Of a stretch of 64,000 bases of DNA, positions 54,510 through 64,000 are shown piece by piece (within the stretch, counting starts at the first letter, position 1; the number at the start of each line of letters is the position of its first letter). The notes under the pieces are model-generated. The model ran no database searches. It was given only the letters and a program-made list of their open reading frames with translations, and was not told where the DNA came from. The DNA comes from Ceratopteris richardii (lineage: Eukaryota; Streptophyta; Polypodiopsida; Polypodiales; Pteridaceae), in contig CM035413.1 of NCBI GenBank assembly GCA_020310875.1, forward strand, positions 166,868,996 to 166,932,995, given 5' to 3'. The translations under genes were made by a program, and so were the position numbers.

Positions 54510-55310
54510 ATGGCTGAAAGTAGTGATGTATTTCGTATGTTGGTTGTTGAGGATAAGTATGGTATGAATTACACATTGTGGGCTTATATGATGTGTCATG
54601 TATTAGTTGCAAAAGGACTATTGAATATTGTGTAGGGTGTTGAAAAACATCCTAATGCACCTGCAAATACAAGTACTAAAGTTGATGCAGATGGCATCAA
54701 AGATGGTCATATTCTACATATTCCCATTTGTGGTGCGATTTCTATTACACCTACTATAGAGAAAATTTGTTGGGATGGTAGAGATGCAGAGGCACATGCA
54801 TTGATAGCCTTGTTTGTAAAACGTGCCATTATTCCTCACATTCATTTTTGTAGAAAAGCTAAGGATGCTTGGGATACACTTACCACATTGTACCAGGCTA
54901 GGAATGAGGCTCGTGATGTTTACCTCCAAAAACAATTGGAGAGTGAGCATATGAATAAAGGTGATTCTATGGCCAGTTTTCTAACAAAAATCAAAGATCT
55001 AAAGGAACAATTAATTTCTGATGGTGAGGTCTTGCCTGAGAGTTCACTCTTGTAGACTATTTTGAATGATCTTCTCGATTCATACCAGAGTTTTGCTTCT
55101 ACTGTTTGTTTGATGATAAAAGGAAATCCAAATGCCTTAACATTTGAGGAGTTAGTCTCTATTTTGTTGAAAGACTACTAGTAAGCAAAAATCTGCTAAT
55201 TCTGCACAATCAAAGAAGGATGAGAGAGATGACAAGAAAATAGAAAAATAATTTTTTTTTTTTGCAAGTACTGTAAAGCAAATGATCATGTCATAAAGAA
55301 TTGTCCAAAA
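54510..55310 (+). pseudogene. Copia D gag
   Basis: From ATG at 54510 (MAESSDVFRMLVVED) the frame passes an early TAG near 54636 and continues open at 54801-55055 (KAKDAWDTLTTLYQARNEAR, a UBN2/gag-polypeptide-type region). After more stops a CX2CX4HX4C knuckle, CKYCKANDHVIKNC, lies at about 55264-55305. Gag packages the element RNA; this one is dead. Confidence 0.8.
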
Positions 55311-55412
55311 CTAGCTACAAAAGAGGCAAAGGAAAAAGAGGCTGGAATGGTTGTTGCAGAGGCCTCTACACCAAAAACAGAGTTTGCTAATCTAGTGCAT
55401 AATGAAGAATGA

Positions 55413-56905
55413 GTGTTTACTAATGTTTGCAATTTTGTCCCATCTTCTCCTAAGCAGTGTATGTCTGCAGTAGACTCAGATGCTTGGTACTTTGATAGTG
55501 GGGAAATCAAACATATTACCTCGAAAAGTAGTTTCTTCACTTCACTCGAGCTTGCCCTTACAGGGAATACTGTCATGTGCACCAAAAGCTCCTCTTATCC
55601 TGTCATGGGAGTTGTAACATCATTCTGAGTACTGTTGATGGTAGTTCTTTTACATTGTCAAATGCTTTATTTGTACCAGGGATCAAGAAGAATCTATTAT
55701 CATTTTCAACTTTAGCCAAGATTGGCTCGAGTGTAAAATTTGTTGATGAAAGATGTACAATTCATGATCTATCAAATGGCGACTTGATTATTGCTTCTAG
55801 CATTTTATGTCATGGTCTCTATAAGCTCATAGAATATGAAAAATCTCTAAATGATTCAGCATGTGTAGTACATGATTCTCAGGCTATGTCAATTGCAAAG
55901 CTTTGGCATGCACGCTTTGATCATTTGAATTTTCTTATTTGTTATGCCTGCAGAAATCTGAAATGGTGTCCTCTTTGCCCAAACTTAAGGCACCCGGTAA
56001 ACATGTCTGTGAAGACTATATTTTGGGCAAAATGCAGTGTTCCTCGTTTCCAAAAGATGGTTCAGTTCGAGCTACTAAGAAATTGTAGCTTGTTCATAGT
56101 TATGTCTATGGTCCTATGTAGACACCCTCTTTTGGAAACTATCTTTACTTCGTAACTTTCATTGATGATTTTTCCAAGCATGCATGGGTATATCCATTGA
56201 AAGCAAAGTCCGAAGTGTTTATGTGCTTCAGATAGTTTTTGGTTTTGGCTACAAATCTGCCAGCATGTAAAATGGGCACTCTCCACTCTGATCGGAGGGA
56301 GGGGGTGATATATGTCTTCTGACTTTAATGCATTTCTAGATGAACATGGGATAAAACATCAGTATATAGCATCGTATACACCTTAATGGAATGGAGTTGC
56401 TAAATAGAAGAATAGGTCACTCATGGAGATGGTGAGGTGTATGGTCAAGAGTTAGGCTTTACAACATAGTTTCTAGCTTGAGGTGGTTATGTGTGCAACA
56501 TATGTACTTAATAGGTGTCCCACTAAAGCATTGCAATCTATCACTCCATATGAGGCTTGGCATGGTCACAAGCCATCTATTGCTCATCAATATGTTTTTG
56601 GTTGTTTGGCACATGCATTAGTGCCTGAACAACAACACAGAAAATTGGATGATAAAGTAGTGAAATGTATTTTTGTTGGGTATAGTTATGAAAGCAAAGG
56701 CTATCGTCTGTATTATCCACAGACTAAACACATTTTGGTTAGCCATGATCTTGTTTTTGTGGAAGATGCTATTCAACCATTACTTTCATTTACTAAGGAG
56801 ATATCTGTTAGCTCCAAAGACATGTATGACACTTTGCTGCCTCTTTTTACAAGTGGACAGTCTAGTGCTGGTCCTAATGAGGGACCTTCTCAGCCTTTAT
56901 AGGTT
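55413..56905 (+). pseudogene. Copia D protease and integrase
   Basis: Protease active site WYFDSG near 55485-55500. The frame shifts near 55600 and reads on (ALFVPGIKKNLLSFSTLAKIG, LWHARFDHLN). The integrase core is recognisable from DDFSKHAWVYPL near 56165 but full of stops. Its C-terminal end is open at 56483-56902 (YVLNRCPTKALQSITPYEAWHG, FGCLAHALVP, KGYRLYYP), the conserved region between integrase and RT of copia elements. Confidence 0.82.
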
Positions 56906-58653
56906 TCATGTGATGATGCAGATCATTCTATTTTTTATGAAGATTTACATGATGCACTTGTTGATGAGAGAGCTGATATTGAGGAGGCAAAAACTATGAC
57001 AAAATGGCTTGTGCAAACTTTGCATGACAACAAATTAGATGCACCTCTATCATATCGTACTCATTGAGGCTCTCATAGTGCTTCTTTTGCATCAGATTGC
57101 TATGCTATGGCTGCCTCTAGTCTCTGTGATGAGAATGAGCCTATTTTGTTTGATGAAGCACAACATTCTAAAAATTGGATGGTTGCTATGCAATCGTAAT
57201 ATGATGCTATCATGAAAAATGGTACCTGGTCTTTATGTGACTTGCCTCCTCGCAAGAAGGCCATTGGCACTAAGTGGGTATACAAGCTGAAGTGTAAGCG
57301 TGATGGAAGAGTTGACAAGCATAAGGCTAGGCTTGTTGCAAATGGTTATGTGTAGGAAAGAAGCATTGATTTTGATGAGACCTTTGCACCTACATGGTGA
57401 ATGACTACTGATCGTAGCATATGTGCACTTGCAGTTCATCATGTTTGGAATGTACATCATTTGGACATTAAAATTGCATTTCTCAATGGTGACTTGTATG
57501 AAGAAGTGTATGTTTTCTAGCCCCATGGCTTTGTGCAAAAAGGGCATGAAAACCAAGTGTGCATATTGAAAAAGGCATTATATGGTTTGAAGCCAGCACC
57601 ACGTGCTTGTTATGAAAAGATATATGCCTATCTGATTGCACATGGTTTTCAGAATAGTCCAATTGAGAGCACCTTATATGTTAAGCATGTTAATGATGTG
57701 CTTCTGATCATTGTTGTGTATGTTGATGATATGTTGCTCATTGGTCCTCATGAGAAGCATATTGCTAATTTTAAGGCTGATCTACATGCCTCATTTGAGA
57801 TGTCCGATTTGGGGCATTCACATCATTATTTGGGCATTCAATTCATGCAAGTTGATGATGGAATAACTTTGTGTCAAACAAAATATATTGACATATTATT
57901 ATAGCATTTTGGCCTTGAAAAGTATAAACCTATTGCCACTCATATGGAGACATGTTTACAATTGATTCTTCATGATGCTAGAGATGCATTTGATGCCGTT
58001 CTCTATCAGCAGGCTGTTCGATTCTTGATTTACTTATGCATTAATCACCCAGATATTCAATTTGTTGTCTCATAGATGAGCAGATTTATACATTGCCTAG
58101 GTGTCAAGCATTGGCAGGTGGTTGAGCACATCTTTTTCTACTTGAGTGGTACCTCACTACTTGGATTATTTTATCCCAAGAGGGATTACTATGGCTAGAT
58201 CTACATGCTTTTTCTAAATCTAGCTGGGCTAGTTGTTATGACACTCATGTGTCCAATAGTGGCTTTTGCTTCATGACTGGTACCTCATGTATATCTCAGT
58301 TGAGCAAGAAGCAGTCTACTGTGGCCACTTCTAGTTGTGAGGCTGAGTATAGGGCAGCTTTCATAGCAATTGTTGAGTGTGTGTGGCTCAGTGGCCTTAT
58401 GGGTGATTTGGGTGTTGGTCAATCTTCTCCCACCACCATCTTCACTAACAATCAGAGCGCAGTGGCAGTTCTGAGGAACTCTGTGTTCCATGCCTACACT
58501 AAGCACATTGAGGTGCATTATCATTATGTCAGGGAGAGGTTCTCTATTGGAGAGATCAGCTTGGCATATGTGCCCACACAAGAGAACATTGTAGACCTTT
58601 TGATGAAGGCTCTATTGCGCAAAGCTTTGGGCTTACTTCCTTTTGTGGATTGA
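56906..58653 (+). pseudogene. Copia D reverse transcriptase and RNase H
   Basis: RT from KKAIGTKWVYKLK near 57255 through HHLDIKIAFLNGDLYEEVY, an open frame 57533-57904 with KKALYGLKPAPRA and the active-site VVYVDDMLLIG near 57715, then a broken stretch. RNase H is open at 58249-58653 (SKKQSTVATSSCEAEYRA, TNNQSAVAVLRN, KHIEVHYHYVRERF). About ten stops and several shifts. Confidence 0.88.
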
Positions 58654-58715
58654 TTCCACATAGCTTTGCACTTCCTTATACATGAGTGCTAGCTCCTTAT
58701 TCATCGCATCACTCC

Positions 58716-58724
58716 CAAGGGGGA
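58716..58724 (+). other. Polypurine tract of copia D
   Basis: AAGGGGGAT just before the 3' LTR. Confidence 0.7.
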
Positions 58725-58726
58725 TT

Positions 58727-58957
58727 TTTTGATATATTTAGGTAGTGATGTGTGTGAACACACTACGGTTGCTAGGACACTTTTTTCCCTCTTTAGGAGG
58801 TTTTTTTCCCTCGGCTTGTATATATGCCTATAGCCCTAATGGGTCATATATCTTTGTGCATTCTAGTGGTAATACATTCACTATTGTGTGTTGTGCTCCA
58901 AGCTTCTTCTTCTTCCTTGTGTTGTTCATGTGCTTTTGCAGACCTCAAAATCTAATA
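58727..58957 (+). repeat. 3' LTR of copia D
   Basis: Aligns with 53932-54154 along its length, with several substitutions and a small insertion (CTTCTTCTTCCTTGTG). Diverged LTRs agree with an old insertion. Confidence 0.85.
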
Positions 58958-59139
58958 GTAATTTCTTTTTTGATTCTTCTCTTTTGGAGATAATAATCAA
59001 AGTCATGGGAGAAATACTCTCGCCCTCCGTTTGACTTAGTATCTTCAAAGTTTTTTCTATATGATTTTCTACAAGTGTTAGGTATTTCTTGAAACATGAG
59101 AATACTTCATCTTTATGCTTCATAAAGTATAGTATTGTC
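58958..59139 (-). pseudogene. Copia fragment E, integrase core, right piece
   Basis: The minus strand encodes TILYFMKHKDEVFSCFKKYL and LVENH, matching the integrase core of A, B and C, then shifts frame. It is cut at 59139 by the LTR of copia C. Confidence 0.85.
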
Positions 59140-61408
59140 TGTTGGGGCTTCACTCACTAATTAGACATAAAGACATAAAGACATATGAAGGAAGAAGAAA
59201 GACAAAGAGAAGTGAAATCAAAGCATTCAAGAAATCAAGCCTAAGTGAAGGGACAAAGTCCCACTTCTAATATAGTGAAAAATTAAAGTCTAGTCTTGAC
59301 AAAGAACTTCTAGAATTACGAGTTTGAGTATAGGAGCATGTAGACCATATGTATATAAGTCAATTTGATTTGGAAAATAAGTAGAAGAACCTGATCTATA
59401 AGTCTTGAGTGAAGAAAGAAAAAGTCGGGTATTTTCTAAGAGAGATATTGAGGAAGAACTACTCAAAGTAGGAGACTTTTCCATGGCTATGAGCAGAATG
59501 AAGCCAAGACATTTTGTACACATCTTCTATAACACATGTTTGTGTAGAAGTATTTGATCTAATTCCTCTTGTATAGAGATTTTTAATTGATTTCATATCA
59601 GTGTGAAAGTTAGTTGATAGTTACGAGTTTTCAGGTGCATTTTTCCTTGATCTTCTAAAGGTCAGATCTCACAGTACAGTGTAAAATTTTTCATGAGTGA
59701 TAGCTCATTTTGAAGCTACTATCTTCAACTACAATCGACCAAAAGATCTTTGCAAAATGGGACATGTACTTAGAGAAATGAGTCTAATAGTGGAGGTATG
59801 TCAAATCGATAAAGTCAGTTTTTAGATTTCAGACATAGTTCAAATGTTGAAGTAAATTCAAAAGATTCTGAAGTTATTACTTCAATTTTTTTCTTGGAAT
59901 GTGTTTCTTAACATTAGCAAGAATGTCTATTACCAAATGATCAAAATAATTTACAAGAATCAAGCTAGTACAGATCAGATTAGAAGCTAGAAGAAAAGGC
60001 GCAGATTTTTGAAGAGTAAATTTTTGGATTTCACTAAGTTTAGTGATAAAGGTTTCAAATAGAGAGTTTTGCTAAGCTAATGATGGTTATGGAGGTATTC
60101 TAATATCACTTTAGCTTAGTTCTTGTGGTGTTTAATGTTGGAGAAAGTCTATGACAAGCCTAAGTATTGGCTTGAGTCTCACAAAGTCTTAGAAGAAGCT
60201 TTAAAAAGAAGACTATGTAAAGTTCACTTGTGAACTACCTCTTGTAACTTTTGAAGAGTTTACTTAACGTAAAAGTGAAAGAATCTTAAGTGGTTGAGTC
60301 CACTTGATCAAGAATGGAAAGAGGAGCCACGAATTCATGATTTGTGGTAGGTAGAGAATCAAATCAATCATTGATTGATTGGAGAGTGATTGAGGGAAGT
60401 TAGCCTCCCAAACTCAACTATAAATAGATGGCAGATTTAGTCGTGGTTAGAGAGACCTATGTGAAGACCTCCAAGAGCTGAGCTTTATGCCATATCAAGG
60501 TGTGGTTCCAAGGCACACATATGTATCAGTAAGTCCATTGTATTGTACAAGCAATATACGTTCATTTTCATTATCATTTGGGTTCATATTTCCATGTTCT
60601 TGTGAAGTGTACTACTCACTGCCATTACTCTCAGTTTTCTCAGTCAGATTGCAGAGATGTTTACTCTAAGCTTGGTGCATCCTTTTCCGTGATTTAACTT
60701 GGTAAAGTTAGCTCTATAAGTCTACTATATGCTCACAAATTTTCATGTCATTTGAATGTTGAAATCTTTAGTTATGTTCATTTGAAGTCAACAAGGTCTG
60801 CTAATCTTCACTTCTCTGTCAGGTACCCGATTTTTTCACTCACCTTGTCAGAGCCATTTCTCAGTGGTTACTTATCCAAATTCAGATCTTTAAAGCTTGT
60901 TGGATTCAGCTTACTGTCTAGTATAACCATAAAAATGTTTATAATCCTTGCATTCCTACGTTTTGAGTTATGTTCATTTTTCTGCTCACTCGTCTCAAAC
61001 TATAGCAGCTTGTGAAAATCGGGATGATGTCATCACTTGTTAAAACTCATTCTCAGTGTGTGGTTTATTATTTTTTATGAGATTACTCTTGAAAGTTAGC
61101 TCTTTAAGCTACCTAGACTTCCCCAAGAGGAATTAAGCTAATTGCTCCTGTGCTCAGAGAATTATGTAAAACACTGGACAGGTGTATGAACCAAGAATAG
61201 CAAGTTTTCACCTCTGAGCTAACTCCAACTTATCTGTTTTGATCTATCTTTTTGAGAGTGATCTTCCAAGGTACATAGGGTGTCTAATACATCCATTGGC
61301 AAGCTAAAAGGGCCCACCATATACTCCTGGAGTTCATTTGGCTGGTGTAGATCAAGGATTTTGCAACACCTCTTCATCTTCAAGCGCATACCTATCCATC
61401 TCTTCACA
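59140..61408 (+). repeat. 5' LTR of copia C (about 2.27 kb)
   Basis: Starts TGTTGGGGCTTC where fragment E stops and ends ...CTCTTCACA just before the primer site. TATA box ACTATAAATAG at about 60417-60427. At 2.27 kb it is twice as long as the LTRs of A/B and not similar to them; without the 3' LTR a nested insertion inside it cannot be excluded. Confidence 0.65.
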
Positions 61409-61409
61409 G

Positions 61410-61421
61410 TGGTATCAGAGC
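61410..61421 (+). other. Primer binding site of copia C
   Basis: TGGTATCAGAGC, complementary to initiator tRNA-Met, one base after the LTR. Confidence 0.92.
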
Positions 61422-61434
61422 ACGGTTGGACAAC

Positions 61435-62880
61435 ATGGCAGATGGATTTCCTTCATCAATTGACAAATTGGACAGAGGTAACTACTCAGCTTGGTCATTA
61501 AGAATGGAAGCTTATCTCCAAGGTAGAAGTTTATATGGTTATGTGGCTGGAGATGAAGTTATGCCAAGTTTCAGGAACAAAAGTCAACCAACACAAGAAG
61601 AGCAAGAAAGATTGAGCACATGGTGCTCCAAGGATGCACTTGCAAGGTCTTATCTCCTCAACTCTATCTCAGATTTTTTGTTGCCTCACATTAGAAGTTG
61701 TAAGACATCTCATGAAGTGTGGGATGCACTTGAAGCTTTCTTTTCTTCAAGTACCAAAGCTAGGAAGCATCAACTATGGCTGGATTTCACAACTCTCAAG
61801 AAGGCTCCCAAACAAAATGTGACTGATTTTGTCACAAAGCTCAAGGACATAGCGGATCAGTTGGGAAGCATTGGAGAGGTAATAGATGAAGAACAAATTG
61901 TAAGGTAGGTCATCAATGGCTTAAAGGCAGATGACAAGTGAGAATCATTCACCACAGCTATGGATTTGTACATGGACATGCATGTACCTGATTTCAATAC
62001 ACTCATTGGACAACTACTTACTCAAGAGGCAAAGCTTATCGAAAATGGAGAAAGCTCTAAAGGTAATCAATCTTCAGCTTTATACACTGATAAAAGCAAG
62101 TCCAAAGATAACAAAGGAAAGGCAAAGAAAGTGGACGATGAAGCAGGTACATATCAAGTTAACTATGTAGGTAGAGGAAGACATGGCAGAGGTAGAGGAA
62201 GAGGAGGTAGACAAGGCAGGGGGAGATCCCAAGACTCCAACCCATGTTCTATTTGTGGATTAACTAATCATACAACTGAAAATTGCTTTAGGAATTCCAG
62301 GAATCAAAGAGGAAGAGGATACAATAGAGGAAGTTATGGCTACTCAAGAGGAAGGTTCAACAACTATCATGGCAACTACAACAACTACAATCATTCAAAC
62401 TATCAAGGAGGCTACAAAGGAAGGAGAGACTACAATAACTACACAGAAGACTCAAACAAAGAGGATTCATTATTGATCATGAACATGGCTATGCCACAAG
62501 GTAAATCTGATGAGCATGTTTTCTACATAGATTCAGGTTGTTCAAATCATGTGGCAGGAAATGTGGCACTCCTATCAGATTTAGAAGATCCAAGGAATAA
62601 GCATGAGGTACAAACAGAAGATGATACAAAACATCCTGTGGAGAAAATAGGCAATGTCAAAGCACCTGATGGAAACATCAACCTACTTAGTAAGGTACTC
62701 TATGTCCCTACCATTACAAAGAATTTGATAAGTGTTGGGCAGATAGTAGAGAAAGGGTTGCAAGTCAGGTTCACAAAGGCAGGAGCATTTGTTGAAGATC
62801 CAAGTCAAGGATTCAAAAGAATTGCAAAAGGTGAAAAGACAGGTAGATTGTTCACATTTGAATTACAGGACACTAGAAAC
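61435..62880 (+). pseudogene. Copia C gag and protease
   Basis: ATG at 61435 (MADGFPSSIDKLDRGNYSAW). Two stops break an otherwise single frame: TAG at 61906-61908 (CAG in A) and TGA at 61939-61941 (TGG in A). From 61960 it is open to 62943: a CX2CX4HX4C knuckle (CSICGLTNHTTENC) at about 62245-62286, an N/Y/G/R-rich stretch, and the protease active site YIDSGCSNHV at 62527-62556. Near 62886 the phase shifts by one base, and the sequence continues in the frame described next. Confidence 0.9.
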
Positions 62881-64000
62881 ATTGCTCTCTTAATTATGGT
62901 AGTCAGACACTCACAAAATTGGAAGTATGGCACAAAAGGTTAGCACATATTGGTGAAAGGTCATTAAAGCAAATTTGCAGGGACCAAAGTGTACTTGGAC
63001 TCCCTAACTTGTCAAAACAACATATGATTTATAAGTGTAGTGCATGTCAATTTGGAAAGTCTCACAGGTTACCCTTCATGAAGAAAGGTTATATGCATGG
63101 AGATCTCTTGGATTTGGTTCATACAGATGTATGGGGACCTAGCAAGGAAGCTTCAATATCTGGATCAAGGTATTATGTCTCCTTTATTGACGATTGCAGC
63201 AGATGGACTATCCTATTCTTTATGAAACAAAAAGATGAAGTTTTTTCATGTTTCAAAAGATACTTGGCTCTTGTGGAGAATCAAACAGGTAAATCACTAA
63301 AAAGGCTAAGGTTAGATGGAGGGGGAGAATACTTCTCCCATGAGTTTGATTCTTTTCTTCAAGAAAGAGGAATCAAAAGAGAGGTAACTACAAGGTACAC
63401 TCCTGAGCAAAATGGAGTGGCAGAAAGGAGGAATAGGACAATTGTTGAAGCTGCAAGGTCTATGCTAAATGAAAAGCATTTACCTAATTACTTATGGGCT
63501 GAGGTTGTATCTACAGCCACTTACTTGATTAACAGGTTGCCTTCAAAATCCCTTGATGGGTTGACTCCATATGAGGCTTGGAATGGAAGAAGACCAAGCT
63601 TAGATCATTGTAAAATTTTTGGATGTATTGCTTTTGCTCATGTTCCTTCACAGTTTAGAGGCAAGATGGATCCAAAAGCAGAAAGGTGTGTATTTATTGG
63701 ATATGACAACAATCAAAAGGGCTACAGGTTATACAACCCTACCAACAAAGGATTCTTGGTAAGCAGAGATGTAGCTTTTTATGAGAACAATTCATGGTAT
63801 GAAGATTCATGCAGGAAGGTCAATTTACCATATGATCTTGAACAAGACACCTCGGAGGATGATGAAGAATCTCATATGGAAAAGATCAAAGCATGGAAGT
63901 CTAAAGGTAAAGCAAAATTGCAGGAACTTGGACATGAGGCAGAATCATCACATCATGGCCTAAGAAGATCTATGAGGGAAAAGAAAAAACCAGAAAGGTA
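62874..64000 (+). CDS. Copia C integrase and linker to RT (3' partial)
   Basis: One frame is open from 62874 to the window edge. It starts with the pre-integrase zinc module (VWHKRLAHIGERS, CSACQFGKSHRLP), then the integrase core with an intact first Asp (VHTDVWGPSKE), RLDGGGEYFSHEF and NGVAERRNRTIVEAARSML, and the conserved YEAWNGRRPSLDHCKIFGC region, ending in the acidic linker before the RT. It lost its phase with gag-protease through a one-base indel near 62886. Unlike A and B, the catalytic triad looks complete. Confidence 0.9.

Larger units (their letters stand above)
53932..58957 (+). mobile_element. Ty1/copia element D, decayed, plus strand
   Basis: Short LTRs (about 223 and 231 bp) flank a full copia internal region. 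GTAAT precedes the left LTR (53927-53931) and follows the right one (58958-58962), and the copia E integrase sentence is continuous across the site, so D inserted into E. All coding domains are present but broken by many stops. Confidence 0.88.
59140..64000 (+). mobile_element. Ty1/copia element C, 5' part (3' end outside window)
   Basis: Long 5' LTR, primer site, gag, protease and integrase in the same family as A and B but clearly diverged from them, on the opposite strand. It interrupts fragment E. The RT, RNase H and 3' LTR lie beyond 64000. Confidence 0.9.

Overview
This window is a nested pile of transposable elements from a large, repeat-rich nuclear genome, almost certainly a land plant. 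The evidence is Ty1/copia and Ty3/gypsy LTR retrotransposons with plant-type primer sites (initiator tRNA-Met for copia, tRNA-Asp for one gypsy element), a plant-type L1 LINE with a zinc-knuckle ORF1, and no recognisable host gene, rRNA, tRNA gene or CRISPR. I cannot name the species; the density of nested elements would suit a fern, gymnosperm or other large plant genome.

Layout. 1-8758 (+): 3' part of gypsy element G1, with one uninterrupted gag-pol frame of over 2,300 codons, polypurine tract and 3' LTR. 9364-13772 (-): a non-coding LARD-like LTR element bounded by 81-bp repeats. 13773-16734 and 23709-24090 (+): an old, broken gypsy element G3, split by an almost intact 6,974-bp LINE (16735-23708, -) with a perfect 16-bp target-site duplication. 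24110-26084, 38158-38448 and 50025-51100: AT-rich host sequence, perhaps one decayed LTR element. 26090-38152 (-): gypsy element G2, bounded by TCAGT duplications, with a broken pol, a very long 3' accessory frame and a 1.2-kb internal inversion. 38454-50019 (-): a tandem copia element LTR-A-LTR-B-LTR, with three LTRs of exactly 1,058 bp and AAATT duplications only at the outer ends. 52340-53215 (+): a stop-riddled coiled-coil frame. 53932-58957 (+): decayed copia element D, inserted in a minus-strand copia fragment E. 59140-64000 (+): the 5' LTR, gag, protease and integrase of copia element C, which also cuts E and runs off the window.

The most unusual biology is in the related gypsy elements G1 and G2. 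Both carry a second retropepsin-like domain after integrase, a duplicated pre-integrase/HHCC zinc module before the integrase core, and a tail of W-x-P-K motifs. G2 also has a single-frame 3' accessory ORF of about 1,280 codons that ends directly at the polypurine tract once the inversion is taken into account. Several elements have lost catalytic residues, and most nonsense codons in the tandem copia copies are CAG to TAG, as expected from deamination of CHG-methylated cytosine.
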